Source: Lujinxingia sediminis
Lineage (GTDB): Bacteria > Myxococcota_A > Bradymonadia > Bradymonadales > Bradymonadaceae
NCBI RefSeq assembly: GCF_004005565.1
Contig: NZ_SADD01000008.1
Coordinates: forward strand, 148,899-212,898
DNA: 64,000 nucleotides
Direction of reading: 5' to 3'
The position numbers were made by a program, and so were the translations under genes. Positions 46,361-55,476 of the stretch are shown here, piece after piece; within the stretch, counting starts at the first letter, position 1, and every line of letters begins with the position of its first letter. Below the pieces are notes generated by a model. The model was not told where the DNA came from. It ran no database searches and worked only from the letters and a program-made list of their open reading frames with translations.

Positions 46361-48361
46361 TCACCCCTCCAGATTCACGCGTCGCAACAACTGGGCGTTC
46401 AACGCCACGATGATCGTGCTGGCGGACATCAGCACCGCCCCCACCGCCGGCGAGAGCAGAATCCCCCATGCGTAGGCCGCGCCCGCCGCCAGGGGGAGTG
46501 CCACAATATTATAGCCCGCCGCCCACCACAGGTTCTGCACCATCTTTCGCCGCGTCGCCTTCGACAACGCCACAATCCGCGGGATGTCGCGGGGGTCGGA
46601 GCGCACCAGCACGATGTGGCCTGCTTCCACGGCCACGTCGGTGCCCGCGCCAATGGCTACGCCCACGTCGGCGGTGGCAAGCGCCGGGGCGTCGTTGACG
46701 CCGTCGCCGACCATCGCGACCGTTTTGCCCTGGCTCTGGAGCTCTTTGACCTTGTCGGCTTTGTCCTCGGGCAGGACCTGGGCAAAGACCCGGTCGATAC
46801 CCAGCTCCCGGGCCACCGCGTCGGCCACCGCCCGGGAGTCGCCGGTGAGCATGGCCACCTCGATGCCTCGGTCGTGGAGCGCCTTTACCGCCTCGAAGCT
46901 CTCTTCGCGAATCGCGTCGGCGACGGCAAAGAGCGCCACCGCCCGCTCGCCATCGATGAGATAGATCGCCGTCCGGGCGTTCTCTCCGGCCTCGGCGGCC
47001 GCTTCGCGCAGCGCGTCGGGCATCTCCAGGCCCTCGACCATCCTCGGCCCGCCCATGCGGTACTCCTGACCATCGACGGTGGCCACGACGCCTTTGCCCG
47101 TGATGTTCCGAAAGTCCCGGGCGTCTGGAACCTCCAGACCTCGCTCCCGCGCGCTCTCCACAATCCCGCGTGCGATCGGGTGTTCCGACTCCGCCTCCAC
47201 ACTCGCCGCGATGCGCAGCGCCTCGTCCTCGCTGAGTCCCTCGGCGACACGCATCGAGACGACGCGAAACTCCCCCAGGGTGAGTGTCCCCGTCTTATCA
47301 AAAATCACCGCGTTCAGGTTTCGGGCTTCCTCCAGCCCTCGTCGATCCCGCACCAGCAGCCCGGAGCTCGCGCCCATCGACGTGGAGATGGCCACGACCA
47401 GGGGCACCGCAAGCCCCAGGGCGTGGGGGCAGGCGATGACCAGCACGGTCACCACCCGCACGACGGTGAAGGTGATGGAGGCCCCCACCAGCAGCCATAC
47501 GACCAGCGTGATGAGCGCCGCGCCAATGGCCACCGCGGTGAGCCAGCGCGCGGCGCGGTCGGCCAGCACCTGAGAGCGCGATTTGGAGTCCTGCGCTTCG
47601 GCCACAAGGCGCATGATCCCTGAGAGTTTGGTGTCCTCGCCCGTCTGCGCGACCTTCACGCGCAGCGAGCCCTCGCCATTGACGGTGCCCGCGATCACCT
47701 CGTCGCCCTTGCGCTTGCTCACCGGCTCCGACTCCCCGGTGATCATCGCCTCATTCACACTGCTTTCGCCCTCGGCGACCGCACCGTCGACGGGCATCCG
47801 TTCCCCGGGACGCACCAGCACCAGGTCGCCTGGGGAGAGCTGGTCGACGCTGACCTCCTCGCGCTCCCCCTCGACGATGCGCATGGCCTTGTCGGGCAGG
47901 AGCTTTGCGAGCTCCTTGAGCGCGCCTTCCGCGCTGGCGATCGAGCGCATCTCGATCCAGTGGCCGAGCAGCATGATCGTGACCAGCGTGGCCAACTCCC
48001 ACCACAGTGGCGAGGCGTCGAAGCCCAGCTCGACCGCCACGCTGAAGACAAACGCCACGGTGATCGCCAGCGAAATCAGGGTCATCATGCCCGGGAGTTT
48101 TGATTTCAATTCTCCCCAGGCGCTCTTCAAAAAGACCCTCCCGCCATAGAAGAAGACCACCGTGCCCAGCACCGGCTCGATCCACGACGAACCCGGAAAG
48201 CTCGGCGCGGTGTAGCCCAGCAGATGCTGGATATGCTCCGACCAGAAGACCACCGGCAGCGTGAGCAGAAGACTCAGCCAGAACGTGTCGCGAAACATGG
48301 AGACGCTGTGGCCGGCGTGTTTGTCGTGAGCGTCGTGTTTGGCGTGGTGGTCGTGGGGCAT
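46361..48361 (-). CDS. copB: copper-exporting P1B-type ATPase, CopB class
   Basis: Inner-membrane copper-transporting ATPase of 666 residues. The His-rich N-terminus ([18 protein letters not shown]) replaces the HMA domain of CopA. The transmembrane metal motif is CPH ([11 protein letters not shown]), which defines the P1B-3/CopB group, rather than CPC. Phosphorylation motif DKTGTLT, TGES, HP (SEHPIA) and GDGVNDAP are all intact. The start at 48361 has only a weak ribosome binding site. The gene ends directly at the 42-bp array. Neighbouring copA, copZ and a CorE-like sigma factor support a copper role. Confidence 0.93.
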   Translation of the reverse strand: MPHDHHAKHDAHDKHAGHSVSMFRDTFWLSLLLTLPVVFWSEHIQHLLGYTAPSFPGSSWIEPVLGTVVFFYGGRVFLKSAWGELKSKLPGMMTLISLAITVAFVFSVAVELGFDASPLWWELATLVTIMLLGHWIEMRSIASAEGALKELAKLLPDKAMRIVEGEREEVSVDQLSPGDLVLVRPGERMPVDGAVAEGESSVNEAMITGESEPVSKRKGDEVIAGTVNGEGSLRVKVAQTGEDTKLSGIMRLVAEAQDSKSRSQVLADRAARWLTAVAIGAALITLVVWLLVGASITFTVVRVVTVLVIACPHALGLAVPLVVAISTSMGASSGLLVRDRRGLEEARNLNAVIFDKTGTLTLGEFRVVSMRVAEGLSEDEALRIAASVEAESEHPIARGIVESARERGLEVPDARDFRNITGKGVVATVDGQEYRMGGPRMVEGLEMPDALREAAAEAGENARTAIYLIDGERAVALFAVADAIREESFEAVKALHDRGIEVAMLTGDSRAVADAVARELGIDRVFAQVLPEDKADKVKELQSQGKTVAMVGDGVNDAPALATADVGVAIGAGTDVAVEAGHIVLVRSDPRDIPRIVALSKATRRKMVQNLWWAAGYNIVALPLAAGAAYAWGILLSPAVGAVLMSASTIIVALNAQLLRRVNLEG

Positions 48362-48405
48362 GGGGGGCTCGCGGTGTAGGGGGGGCGTCTGGGGCGTTTC
48401 GGGGT

Positions 48406-48483
48406 TCGCTTTGTGGTTGGGTGGTTGGGTGGTTGGGTGGTTTTGGGGCGCCGGGGTTTGCGATGTGGGTCGATTCGTGAGGA
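48406..48483. repeat. GT-rich composite repeat, no hexamer block
   Basis: TTTGTGGTTGGGTGGTTGGG, then GCGCCGGGGTTTGCGATGTG and GGTCGATTCGTGAGG. It matches the other GT-rich elements and lies in the copB/DUF302 divergent spacer. Confidence 0.8.
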
Positions 48484-48559
48484 TCTACAGGGGTATGCGG
48501 ACGACGCGCTGGTGCTTAGCTTCGCGGCGGTCAATACCCCTTTCACTACGGAGTCAACT

Positions 48560-48976
48560 ATGAGCAGCTTTGGAAACCCCGACTACGGCATCACCGCGAC
48601 CCTCAAAGGCGTGAGCTTTACCGACGCCATCGAGCGCACCGAGGCGGCCCTCAAAGAGGAGGGCTTCGGCGTGCTGACGCGCATCGACATCAAAGACACG
48701 CTGCGCAAAAAGCTCGACGTCGAGCATAAAAACTATGTGATTCTCGGGGCCTGCAACCCGCCGCTGGCCCACCAGGCGTTGCAGGCCGAGGCCCCTATCG
48801 GGCTCTTGCTGCCCTGCAACGTGGTGGTGACCGAGGATGATGAGGGCAACGCCATCGTCTCGGCGCTCGACCCGGTGAAGATGTTCTCGCTGGTTGAGCG
48901 CGACGATGTGCAGCCTGTTGCTACGGAGGTCAAAGCGCGGATGGAGCGGGTGATCGGGGCATTGCAGGTTGACTGA
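48560..48976 (+). CDS. DUF302 family protein
   Basis: A 138-residue protein with the DUF302 pattern: GFGVLTRIDIKDTLRKKL near 35, YVILGACNPPLAHQAL near 60, and IGLLLPCNVVV near 80. The family is common beside copper and thiosulfate genes and has no settled function; a metal or thiol role is suspected because of the two conserved Cys. GGAG lies 7 nt before the ATG. It is divergent from copB and followed by a terminator. A truncated duplicate lies at 49885-50127. Confidence 0.88.
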   Translation: MSSFGNPDYGITATLKGVSFTDAIERTEAALKEEGFGVLTRIDIKDTLRKKLDVEHKNYVILGACNPPLAHQALQAEAPIGLLLPCNVVVTEDDEGNAIVSALDPVKMFSLVERDDVQPVATEVKARMERVIGALQVD

Positions 48977-49021
48977 CTTCCCCGCACTCCCCCGGGCGCA
49001 TCCTCGGTGCGCCTTTGAGAC

Positions 49022-49055
49022 AAGCGTGCGCCGTTCCGGCGCACGCTTTTCTTTT
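49022..49055 (+). terminator. intrinsic terminator of the DUF302 gene
   Basis: AAGCGTGCGCC and GGCGCACGCTT arms with GTTCC between (partly overlapping the stem), then a T-rich tail. Confidence 0.82.
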
Positions 49056-49101
49056 GGAGTTGGCTCCGGAGGTCAGGCCCCGCGGGCATCCTGACCGTCA
49101 C

Positions 49102-49707
49102 TCATGCGCCGCCCATCATCGGCATCATCGGGCACTGACCCTCCTGCTGCATCATCCGGGCGTGGTTCTGCATCATCTGGTAGAGCGCATCGACCTGGGA
49201 GGCGTCGGCGGGGGTAAAGGTCAGTCGCGCCCCATCCTCAATGGGTTCACTGTTGAGGGTGACGCCCGCCATCATCTCCATCATCTCTCCGCGCATCTGC
49301 CGATGCTCTTCGCTCATCTGCTCGTGGTGCATCTGGCCGCCCTCGCCATGGCCGTGGCCCTGGTGCATCTGGCCGCCTTCGCCATGCATCTTCGCGTGAT
49401 GCTCGGGCATTCTTTCAACGCGCGCGCGAAGCTCCTCGACATCGCCGGTGGTGGTGAAGTCCATCGCCACGGCGTTATCGAGGCGGACGATCTCCCGGGT
49501 GGTCCCCTCAACCTGCATCGGGCACATCTGCTCCATGCGATTCTCCATGCCCTCCTGCGGGCTGGCCTCGGCGTTCTGAACTTCAGTCTGAGCCTGCTGA
49601 GTCTGCGTGCTCATCTCCTCGCTCCCGGACGTGCCGGGGGTGCTGCACGCGCTCAGGCTGATAAGGAGAAGGATTGAACATACACCGCTGAACATGTGCT
49701 TTTTCAT
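49102..49707 (-). CDS. Met/His-rich metal-binding lipoprotein
   Basis: A 201-residue lipoprotein (MKKHMFSGVCSILLLISLSAC). The mature chain holds CPMQVEG near 62, a His/Met/Gly run (HHAKMHGEGGQMHQGHGHGE, 20 residues shown), repeated QMHH/QMRGEMMEMM, and a C-terminal CPMMPMMGGA. Such Met/His clusters bind Cu(I)/Cu(II) in periplasmic copper proteins. The location in the copper cluster supports that role. GAGG lies 7 nt before the ATG. No enzymatic domain is visible. Confidence 0.82.
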   Translation of the reverse strand: MKKHMFSGVCSILLLISLSACSTPGTSGSEEMSTQTQQAQTEVQNAEASPQEGMENRMEQMCPMQVEGTTREIVRLDNAVAMDFTTTGDVEELRARVERMPEHHAKMHGEGGQMHQGHGHGEGGQMHHEQMSEEHRQMRGEMMEMMAGVTLNSEPIEDGARLTFTPADASQVDALYQMMQNHARMMQQEGQCPMMPMMGGA

Positions 49708-49884
49708 AGCATGCCTCGTGGGAAGTGATGTTTCATGGATTCGATACGTCGCTTGCTTCTCTTTCGCGCGCGGAGGTCCTCCAATCCGGGATACGTCGTG
49801 CCGGTGGCTGCGTTTGGTGCGCACCAACTCTTGGAACGAGAGCGTCGAAGGCAAATGTTCAGCGCTGCGCGGCGCCTCCGGTTG

Positions 49885-50127
49885 ATGGTGCGCAGCGTGG
49901 CCTGCAACCCGCCTCTGGCCCATCTGGTCCTGCTGGCCGAATCCCCCATAGAGCTTTTGCTGCCCTGCAACGTGGTGGTCACCGAGGACGATGAGGGTAA
50001 CGTCATCGTCTCGGCGTTCGACCCCATCAGAATGTCTTTGCTCATTGATCGCGATGACGTGCAGCCGATTACTGACGACGTTAAAGCGCGGATGGAGCGG
50101 GTGCTCGCGGCGGTGGGGGAGGGGTGA
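49885..50127 (+). pseudogene. 5'-truncated DUF302 duplicate
   Basis: The 80 codons align with residues 61-138 of the DUF302 gene at 48560: ACNPPLAH, LLLPCNVVVTEDDEGN, DDVQP and KARMERV are shared. The first half of the family domain, with its start region, is missing. The frame stays open upstream to 49735 over unrelated sequence. It is probably a decayed segmental duplicate, though a short translated remnant cannot be excluded. Confidence 0.8.
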
Positions 50128-50151
50128 GGTAAATCGCGAACACCCAAACAG

Positions 50152-50181
50152 AAAAACCCTCGGAGGCATCCGAGGGTTTTA
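50152..50181. terminator. bidirectional intrinsic terminator
   Basis: AAAACCCTCGG, AGGCAT loop, CCGAGGGTTTT. It separates the DUF302 remnant and the convergent 62-residue gene. Confidence 0.82.
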
Positions 50182-50203
50182 AAATTTGCGATAGAAGGAT
50201 GTC

Positions 50204-50392
50204 TCAGCGCGCTTTGCGCTCGACTTCGACCACACGAATCGAGAACGCGGTGTTACCACGGTCAGCGACGCGCTGAACGCGATACGAGACTTCGCCGTTA
50301 AGCACACGCTGCGAGGAAGCGCTGATCTCGTCGAGGATCGCCAACGCTTCCTTTTCGGTTAGCTTTCTCTCGGGCTTGGGGGAGCTACTCAT
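50204..50392 (-). CDS. small hypothetical protein
   Basis: A 62-residue basic protein (MSSSPKPERKLTEKEALAIL...) with one helix and a C-terminal strand pair. GGAGG lies 6 nt before the ATG and a terminator follows, so it is probably expressed. No family recognised. It lies within the copper cluster, 93 bp downstream of the copA stop on the same strand. Confidence 0.7.
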   Translation of the reverse strand: MSSSPKPERKLTEKEALAILDEISASSQRVLNGEVSYRVQRVADRGNTAFSIRVVEVERKAR

Positions 50393-50485
50393 GTGGGCCT
50401 CCTGGGTGTGGAGAACGTCGTCTCCGGGCTGGTAAGTATAGGCGCAGTCAAAGTGGCAGAGAAGGTCATATTGAGAGTGTAGACT

Positions 50486-52750
50486 TCACTTCACAGCGGC
50501 CTCCCCCGGCGAAAATCCCCGCAACCTCAACCCGTTCCCCAGCACAAAGGTGCTGCTTATCGCCATCGCCCCGGCGGCGAACATCGGCGACAAAAGCACG
50601 CCGAAGACCGGGTAAAGCACGCCGGCGGCCACCGGAATCAAGGCGGCGTTGTAAGCAAAGGCCCAGAACAAATTCTGTTTGATATTGCGCAGCGTGGCCT
50701 GCGAGAGGGCGATGGCGTTGGGGATGCCGCTCAAGCTCCCGCTCATCAACACCACGTCGGCCGCCTCAATCGCGATGTCGGTGCCGGTGCCAATGGCCAG
50801 CCCCACGTCGGCCTGGGCCAGCGCCGGGGCGTCGTTGATGCCGTCGCCCACAAACGCGACCTTGAGGCCCCGGGCCTGCAGGCGTTTGACGGCGTCGGAT
50901 TTACCCTCGGGCAAGACTTCAGCGAGCACCTCGTCGATGCCCAGCTGCGCGGCAATCGCCTCGGCGGTGCGCCGGTTGTCGCCGGTGATCATCGCCACCT
51001 GAAGCCCGAGCTTTTTCAGCGTGCGAATCGCCTCGGGCGTCGATGGTTTGATCGGGTCCGATACGGCGAGCACTCCTGCGAGCGCGTCGTCGATCACGAT
51101 GTAGAAGGGCGTTTTACCCTCGGAGGCCAGGCGTTCGGCGTCGTGCGCAAAGATCGTGGGGTCGAGCCCCAGCCGCGTCACGTAGCGGTCAGCCCCCAGC
51201 GCGACCTGTCGCTCGCCAACCCTGGCGCGCACGCCAAAACCCGCCTCCGCCTCAAAGTCGCTCGCGGGCAACGCGGGCAGCTGTCGTGCGGCGGCGGCCT
51301 CCACAATCGCCCGCGCGATGGGGTGCTCCGAGCCCCGCTCGACGGCGGCGGCCAGCTGCAACACCTCGGCTTCGTTAATGCCACTCTGAACAAAAAAATC
51401 GGTGAGGGTGGGGCGACCCTCGGTCAGCGTGCCCGTCTTGTCGAGGGCGACGATGTCGGCCTCTTGCAGGGTCTGCAGGGCGTCGCCCTTGCGGAAGAGC
51501 ACGCCCATCTCGGCGGCTTTGCCCGTGCCCACCATGATGGAGGTGGGCGTGGCCAGGCCCATGGCGCAGGGGCAGGCGATGATCAGCACCGAGACTGCCG
51601 CCACCAGCGCCGAGGTCAACGCCGGGGCGGGCCCCAGCCACAGCCAGGCGCCGAAGGTCAGCGCGGCCAACACGAGCACCACCGGCACAAAGACCGCCAC
51701 CACCTTATCGGCCAGCGCCTGAATCTGCGGCTTGGTGGCCTGGGCCTCCTCCACGGTGCGAATGATCTGCGCCAGCACCGTATCGCCGGCGACCCGCGTC
51801 ACCCTGAACAAAAAGGTTCCGTGCCCGTTGATCGTGCCGCCCACCACCTGGGCCCCTTCGCGCTTCTCGACCGGCAGGGGCTCCCCGGTGATCATCGACT
51901 CATCCACATAAGACGCCCCCTCCACGACCTCCCCGTCCACCGGCACCCGCTCGCCAGGGCGCACCCGCACCACATCGCCCTCGCGAACCTCGGCCAGGGG
52001 CACCTCCACGTCTTTGCCGCCACGCACCACCCGGGCGCGTTTGGGCTGAAGGCCGACCAGGCGGCGAATCGCCTGGCTTGTGCGCCCCTTCGCCAGCGCC
52101 TCCATGTACTTGCCGGCGAGTATGAGCGTGATGATCACGGCGGAAGCTTCGTAGTAGACGTGAAGGGAGGCGGCGGGCAGCACCCCGGGCACAAAGGTCG
52201 CCACCACCGAGTAGCCGTAGGCCGCGCTCGTCCCCAGCATCACCAGCGTGTTCATGTCGGGGCTTAAGCGCCGCAGCGCCGCCCAGCCCGCGCGGTAAAA
52301 ACGCCACCCGGGGCCAAATTGCACGGCCGTCGCCAGCACAAAAAACACCATCCAGAGCGTCTGCCGCTCAATGACGCCCATCAGCCAGTGATGCGCCGCG
52401 GGCACCATCATCGGCACCATCTCGAGCAGCAGCAGCGGCGCGCTCAAAAGCGCGGCGATGCCCAACCTCCGCCGCAACTCGCCGAGCTCCTCTTCGCGCG
52501 CGGCCTCTTCCACCGCTCCGCGATCCTCCTCGGCCAGGCGCGTCACCCCGTAGCCGGCCTCCCGCACCGCGGCGGCGATGGCCTCCAGATCGATGCGCCG
52601 CGGCACGAACTCCACCGTGGCCCGCTCGGTCGCCAGGTTCACCGACGCGCCGGCCACGCCCTCCAACCCGGCGATCGCCTTCTCCACATGCCCCACGCAC
52701 GACGCGCAGGTCATGCCTTCAATTCTCAATGTTTCGGTGACGTTGCTCAT
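50486..52750 (-). CDS. copA: copper-exporting P1B-1 ATPase CopA
   Basis: Cu(I) efflux ATPase of the inner membrane, 754 residues. One N-terminal HMA domain (GMTCASC near 13-19), eight membrane helices, CPC motif ([13 protein letters not shown]), TGEP, DKTGTLT, SEHPIA and GDGINDAP. The ATG at 52750 is preferred to a TTG at 52756. It should receive Cu(I) from the CopZ encoded 800 bp upstream. The CorE-like sigma factor gene lies directly upstream, separated by a terminator. Confidence 0.95.
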   Translation of the reverse strand: MSNVTETLRIEGMTCASCVGHVEKAIAGLEGVAGASVNLATERATVEFVPRRIDLEAIAAAVREAGYGVTRLAEEDRGAVEEAAREEELGELRRRLGIAALLSAPLLLLEMVPMMVPAAHHWLMGVIERQTLWMVFFVLATAVQFGPGWRFYRAGWAALRRLSPDMNTLVMLGTSAAYGYSVVATFVPGVLPAASLHVYYEASAVIITLILAGKYMEALAKGRTSQAIRRLVGLQPKRARVVRGGKDVEVPLAEVREGDVVRVRPGERVPVDGEVVEGASYVDESMITGEPLPVEKREGAQVVGGTINGHGTFLFRVTRVAGDTVLAQIIRTVEEAQATKPQIQALADKVVAVFVPVVLVLAALTFGAWLWLGPAPALTSALVAAVSVLIIACPCAMGLATPTSIMVGTGKAAEMGVLFRKGDALQTLQEADIVALDKTGTLTEGRPTLTDFFVQSGINEAEVLQLAAAVERGSEHPIARAIVEAAAARQLPALPASDFEAEAGFGVRARVGERQVALGADRYVTRLGLDPTIFAHDAERLASEGKTPFYIVIDDALAGVLAVSDPIKPSTPEAIRTLKKLGLQVAMITGDNRRTAEAIAAQLGIDEVLAEVLPEGKSDAVKRLQARGLKVAFVGDGINDAPALAQADVGLAIGTGTDIAIEAADVVLMSGSLSGIPNAIALSQATLRNIKQNLFWAFAYNAALIPVAAGVLYPVFGVLLSPMFAAGAMAISSTFVLGNGLRLRGFSPGEAAVK

Positions 52751-52852
52751 GCTCAAAGCCCTCGCACTGCAAAAGATGGGATGGTCACTCGCGCATCAAC
52801 GCGCTTCACCCCTGCAGACGCAGGCCCCCCCGGCCGCTTACACCGCGGCGAT

Positions 52853-52895
52853 AAAAAAAGACCCGCAACCACCTCGGTGGCTGCGGGTCTTTTTC
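52853..52895 (-). terminator. intrinsic terminator, usable on both strands
   Basis: AAAGACCCGCA(A)CCACC, TCGG region and GGTGGCTGCGGGTCTTTTT. It ends the sigma factor gene ahead of copA, so copA needs its own promoter within 52751-52852. Confidence 0.85.
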
Positions 52896-52925
52896 AATCC
52901 CTAAAAACCTTTGTGTGACGCGACC

Positions 52926-53480
52926 TCAGTGGCTGCAGGTGCAATCCAGACACCCCGCGGCCGCACACGCCCCGCAGGTCTCCTCAATCCGACCCTTGAG
53001 CTGCTTTCGCGCTCGGTGTCGCCGCACATTCAGATTGTTGGTCGTGATGCCCAGCTCGGCGGCCAGCTGCTCGGTCTCGGCCTCGCCAAGCTCCACGGCT
53101 TCGATCATCTCCTGATACTCATCTTTGAGCGTCGGAATGAGCTTGTGAAAGCACTGGCAGACGTTTTTGCGCGCTGCGGGCGTCTCCCTGCTCTCGGCCT
53201 CCCGGGCGTACTGATCGACGTACTTCTCCCGGGTCGTCCGACGACGCTGCCGATCGATGATGGCGTTGCGCAGGATCTGATAGAACCAGGCCACGACCTT
53301 CGCCTCATCATCGAGCTGATCCAACGAACCCATCGCCCTGATGAGGCTGTCGTGCAGGATGTCCTCAGCGGTCTGCGCATCGGAGACGCGGGAGCGCACA
53401 AAGCCCAGAAAGGCGTCGCGATGCTCCAGAAGCGTCGCTTCGAGCGCGGCGTTTGCAGCGTTTGAAGTGGGGGTCGTCAT
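52926..53480 (-). CDS. CorE-like metal-sensing ECF sigma factor
   Basis: A 184-residue ECF sigma factor with sigma-2 (AEDILHDSLIRAM, then VAWFYQILRNAIIDRQRRR) and sigma-4 (LAAELGITTNNLNVRRHRAR). Two features define the CorE-like group described in Myxococcus xanthus. One is a CxC motif in the sigma-2/sigma-4 linker (KNVCQCFHKL), the other a C-terminal Cys-rich tail (ETCGACAAAGCLDCTCSH). In that group the tail binds metal and replaces an anti-sigma factor. Its place among copA, copB and copZ points to copper, though Cd/Zn sensing exists in the group. Confidence 0.88.
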   Translation of the reverse strand: MTTPTSNAANAALEATLLEHRDAFLGFVRSRVSDAQTAEDILHDSLIRAMGSLDQLDDEAKVVAWFYQILRNAIIDRQRRRTTREKYVDQYAREAESRETPAARKNVCQCFHKLIPTLKDEYQEMIEAVELGEAETEQLAAELGITTNNLNVRRHRARKQLKGRIEETCGACAAAGCLDCTCSH

Positions 53481-53550
53481 GGAAGGGCCTCGTTGGTGGC
53501 GGGGCGGTGCGCTAACACAAGGTTCAACAATTTTGGGCGTTCAGCTCTTT

Positions 53551-53778
53551 CTAGCCCTCGATTTCGCCGACCACCTCGTAGTCCGCGTCCACGATGGCTT
53601 TGGAGATGGCATCCAGGGTTGTGGCGTCCTCGCGGAAGGCGACGGTGACCTGTTCCTTATCGAGGACGACGGCGACCGTCTCGACGCCCTCAAGCGCGCC
53701 CACGGCCTTCTCGACGTGTTTGGCGCAGTTTCCGCAGCTCATGCCTTTGACGTGCAGGGTTTTTTGGGTGGTGCTCAT
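53551..53778 (-). CDS. copZ: copper chaperone CopZ-like HMA protein
   Basis: A 75-residue heavy-metal-associated domain protein with Cu(I) motif GMSCGNC (12-18) and the ferredoxin-like beta-alpha-beta pattern (VEKAVGALEGV; VTVAFREDATT; AISKAIVDADYEV). It carries Cu(I) in the cytosol to CopA. GAGGAG lies 7 nt before the ATG. It is 70 bp upstream of the CorE-like gene on the same strand and is probably in its transcript. Confidence 0.92.
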   Translation of the reverse strand: MSTTQKTLHVKGMSCGNCAKHVEKAVGALEGVETVAVVLDKEQVTVAFREDATTLDAISKAIVDADYEVVGEIEG

Positions 53779-53994
53779 GGTGATGCTCCTCTGGGTTCGG
53801 TGTGTGTGGGCGACGAATCGCCAGCTTGCTCACGGGCCTCGGCGCGTGTTTTAGCGCGAATCTCCGGCGGTGCGAAGGCGCGCAGGCCGGGGTTTTCGGT
53901 ACGAGAGACGCGCGCCGGCGGGGGAGGTTACAGGGAGGTGGGGATTTTTTGGGGCGTCGGGGGTTTGCGGGGTTGGGAGGGTTGTGAGGGCGTT

Positions 53995-54234
53995 TGGGGG
54001 TTTGCTTTGTGGTTGGGTGGTTATGGGGTTGTGTGGTTGTGGGACGCCGGTGGTTCGCGATGTGGGGCGATTTGTGAGGGCGTTTGGTGGTTTGCTTTGT
54101 GGTTGGGTGGTTATGGGGTTGTGTGGTTGTGGGACGCCGGGGTTCGCGATGTGGGGCGATTTGTGAGGGCGTTTGGGGGTGAACGAGGTCGAGCCCGAGT
54201 ACGAGTTCGAGTTCGAGTTCGAGTACGAGTCCGG
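53995..54234. repeat. composite repeat: duplicated GT-rich block plus GAG-hexamers
   Basis: Two nearly identical blocks of about 98 bp (from about 53985 and 54083). Each has TTTGTGGTTGGGTGGTTATG, then GGTTGTGTGGTTGTGGGACG and CGATGTGGGGCGATTTGTGA. GAGCCC/GAGTAC/GAGTTC hexamers follow at 54188-54234. Confidence 0.85.
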
Positions 54235-54334
54235 GTGCCACCTTCCATTTCACTCCGCCCCCCGACCGAATCGATCACGAACGTCTCGCGACCCCGCTCG
54301 ACCCACACGCCATCTTCACCGTCGGCGTTTCGCG

Positions 54335-54475
54335 ACCCCCTCGACGGGTAGCGGGGAGGCACCCGGTGCCTGTTTTGACCCCCTCGACGGGTAGCGGGGA
54401 GGCACCCGGTGCCTGTTTTGACCCCCTCGACGGGTAGCCGGGAGGCACCCGGTGCCTGTTTTGACCCCCTCGACG
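54335..54475. repeat. 43-bp tandem repeat, 3.3 copies
   Basis: Units begin at 54335, 54378 and 54421 with ACCCCCTCGACGGGTAGC, and a partial unit begins at 54464. Each contains the palindrome GGCACCCGGTGCC. Confidence 0.95.
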
Positions 54476-54549
54476 CCCCGTTTGGGGTATGCCGTTAGCG
54501 TCAGGCCGTCCCTTTCGGGCCATCAGCGGAGCGTGCGGGACCTGAGGCG

Positions 54550-55122
54550 TTACTGCCGCACGGAATTCTCCCGCTGAAACTCCGATTTCGTCACCACCAC
54601 CTCAATCACGTACGCCATCCCATCGAGCTCAAACGCCAGCGACGTGGCCTCCCCCGGCGCGACCTGCGCGTCGATAGCCTGCGCGTGCGCGATCTCCTCA
54701 CCGACTTTGCCTTCGAGCGAGCCGGCGAGCGCGATAGCGTCGCCCACAAAGGTCGGCGTCATCTGGAGTTGGAGGTGAATCGGGCGCTCGCCGCCACCGC
54801 GTTGGCTCAACGTCACGGGTTTGCCCGGCATGGTGCTGACCTGCGGAGTCGACGTCACCTCCCCATCCACCTCGATGGTCATCGCGACGTGCAGTTGGGT
54901 GTAGCGGTTGGCGTCCGCCGGCGGCGCGTCGGGGGCGTCGGCGGCCGGGGCTGGTGGCTCGGCGGCGGGTGACTCGGAGGTGGTCTGCTCAGTGGCAGCC
55001 GAAGTGCCGGCGCGTGAATTCGACTCGGAGGTGGAGCAGGCAAGCGCGCCGGCTGCCAGGGTGAGGGCGCATAAAGCGCGGACGTACATAGCGGGGAAAA
55101 GAGGTGCGAATTTGGTGGGCAT
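54550..55122 (-). CDS. hypothetical lipoprotein
   Basis: A 190-residue exported protein. Leader MPTKFAPLFPAMYVRALCAL, then a hydrophobic run to LAAGALAC (lipobox). A Ser/Glu/Pro/Ala-rich linker follows (about 35-75), then a beta-rich domain (LHVAMTIEVDGEV; PIHLQLQMTPTFVGDAI; ATSLAFELDGMAYVIEVVV). No known domain. The start is uncertain: the ATG at 55086 would remove 12 residues. It is divergent from the membrane protein gene. Confidence 0.65.
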   Translation of the reverse strand: MPTKFAPLFPAMYVRALCALTLAAGALACSTSESNSRAGTSAATEQTTSESPAAEPPAPAADAPDAPPADANRYTQLHVAMTIEVDGEVTSTPQVSTMPGKPVTLSQRGGGERPIHLQLQMTPTFVGDAIALAGSLEGKVGEEIAHAQAIDAQVAPGEATSLAFELDGMAYVIEVVVTKSEFQRENSVRQ

Positions 55123-55476
55123 GGTGGGTCCGTGGGTGGCAGGCGCGTAGGGCGTCGTCGCGCTCTCGTGGGAGTTGAGGGAGACGCCAGTATGGCGAGG
55201 ATCTCTCTTCCGGGAGGGGGAAGCGCCCCATATCCAATGGTCGATGGCGCAATCGTGCGACACAGGGGCGTGAGCGCAAGGAAAATGGCGTCCGGAGCGC
55301 CCCGGTACGGACGCACTCATAGTTGGCGCTGGTCGACCCATCGTCGACCTGCTACAAAGTGTTACGCCTCAAGAACATCACCGTTCCGGGTGGGGCCTTG
55401 GTTACTTAGAGATTGGCAGAGCCGCGCGTCGTCGTATGCGCAAAGGCCTGCTGCTATCGCGTAGTAAGGACGTGCG
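55123..55476. other. gene-free divergent spacer
   Basis: No gene, RNA or repeat recognised. It should hold promoters for the lipoprotein (minus) and the membrane protein/pglX fragment pair (plus). Confidence 0.4.

Noticed and set aside
45598..47623. Plus- and minus-strand open frames through the 42-bp array giving repeated EGSA or GGxFR peptides
   Set aside because: A 42-bp period without stops keeps several frames open on both strands. None has a supported start and the longest runs antisense into copB.
49735..49880. Start region of an intact 130-residue DUF302-like protein
   Set aside because: The first 50 codons have no similarity to the family and no ribosome binding site, so the gene is treated as a truncated duplicate.
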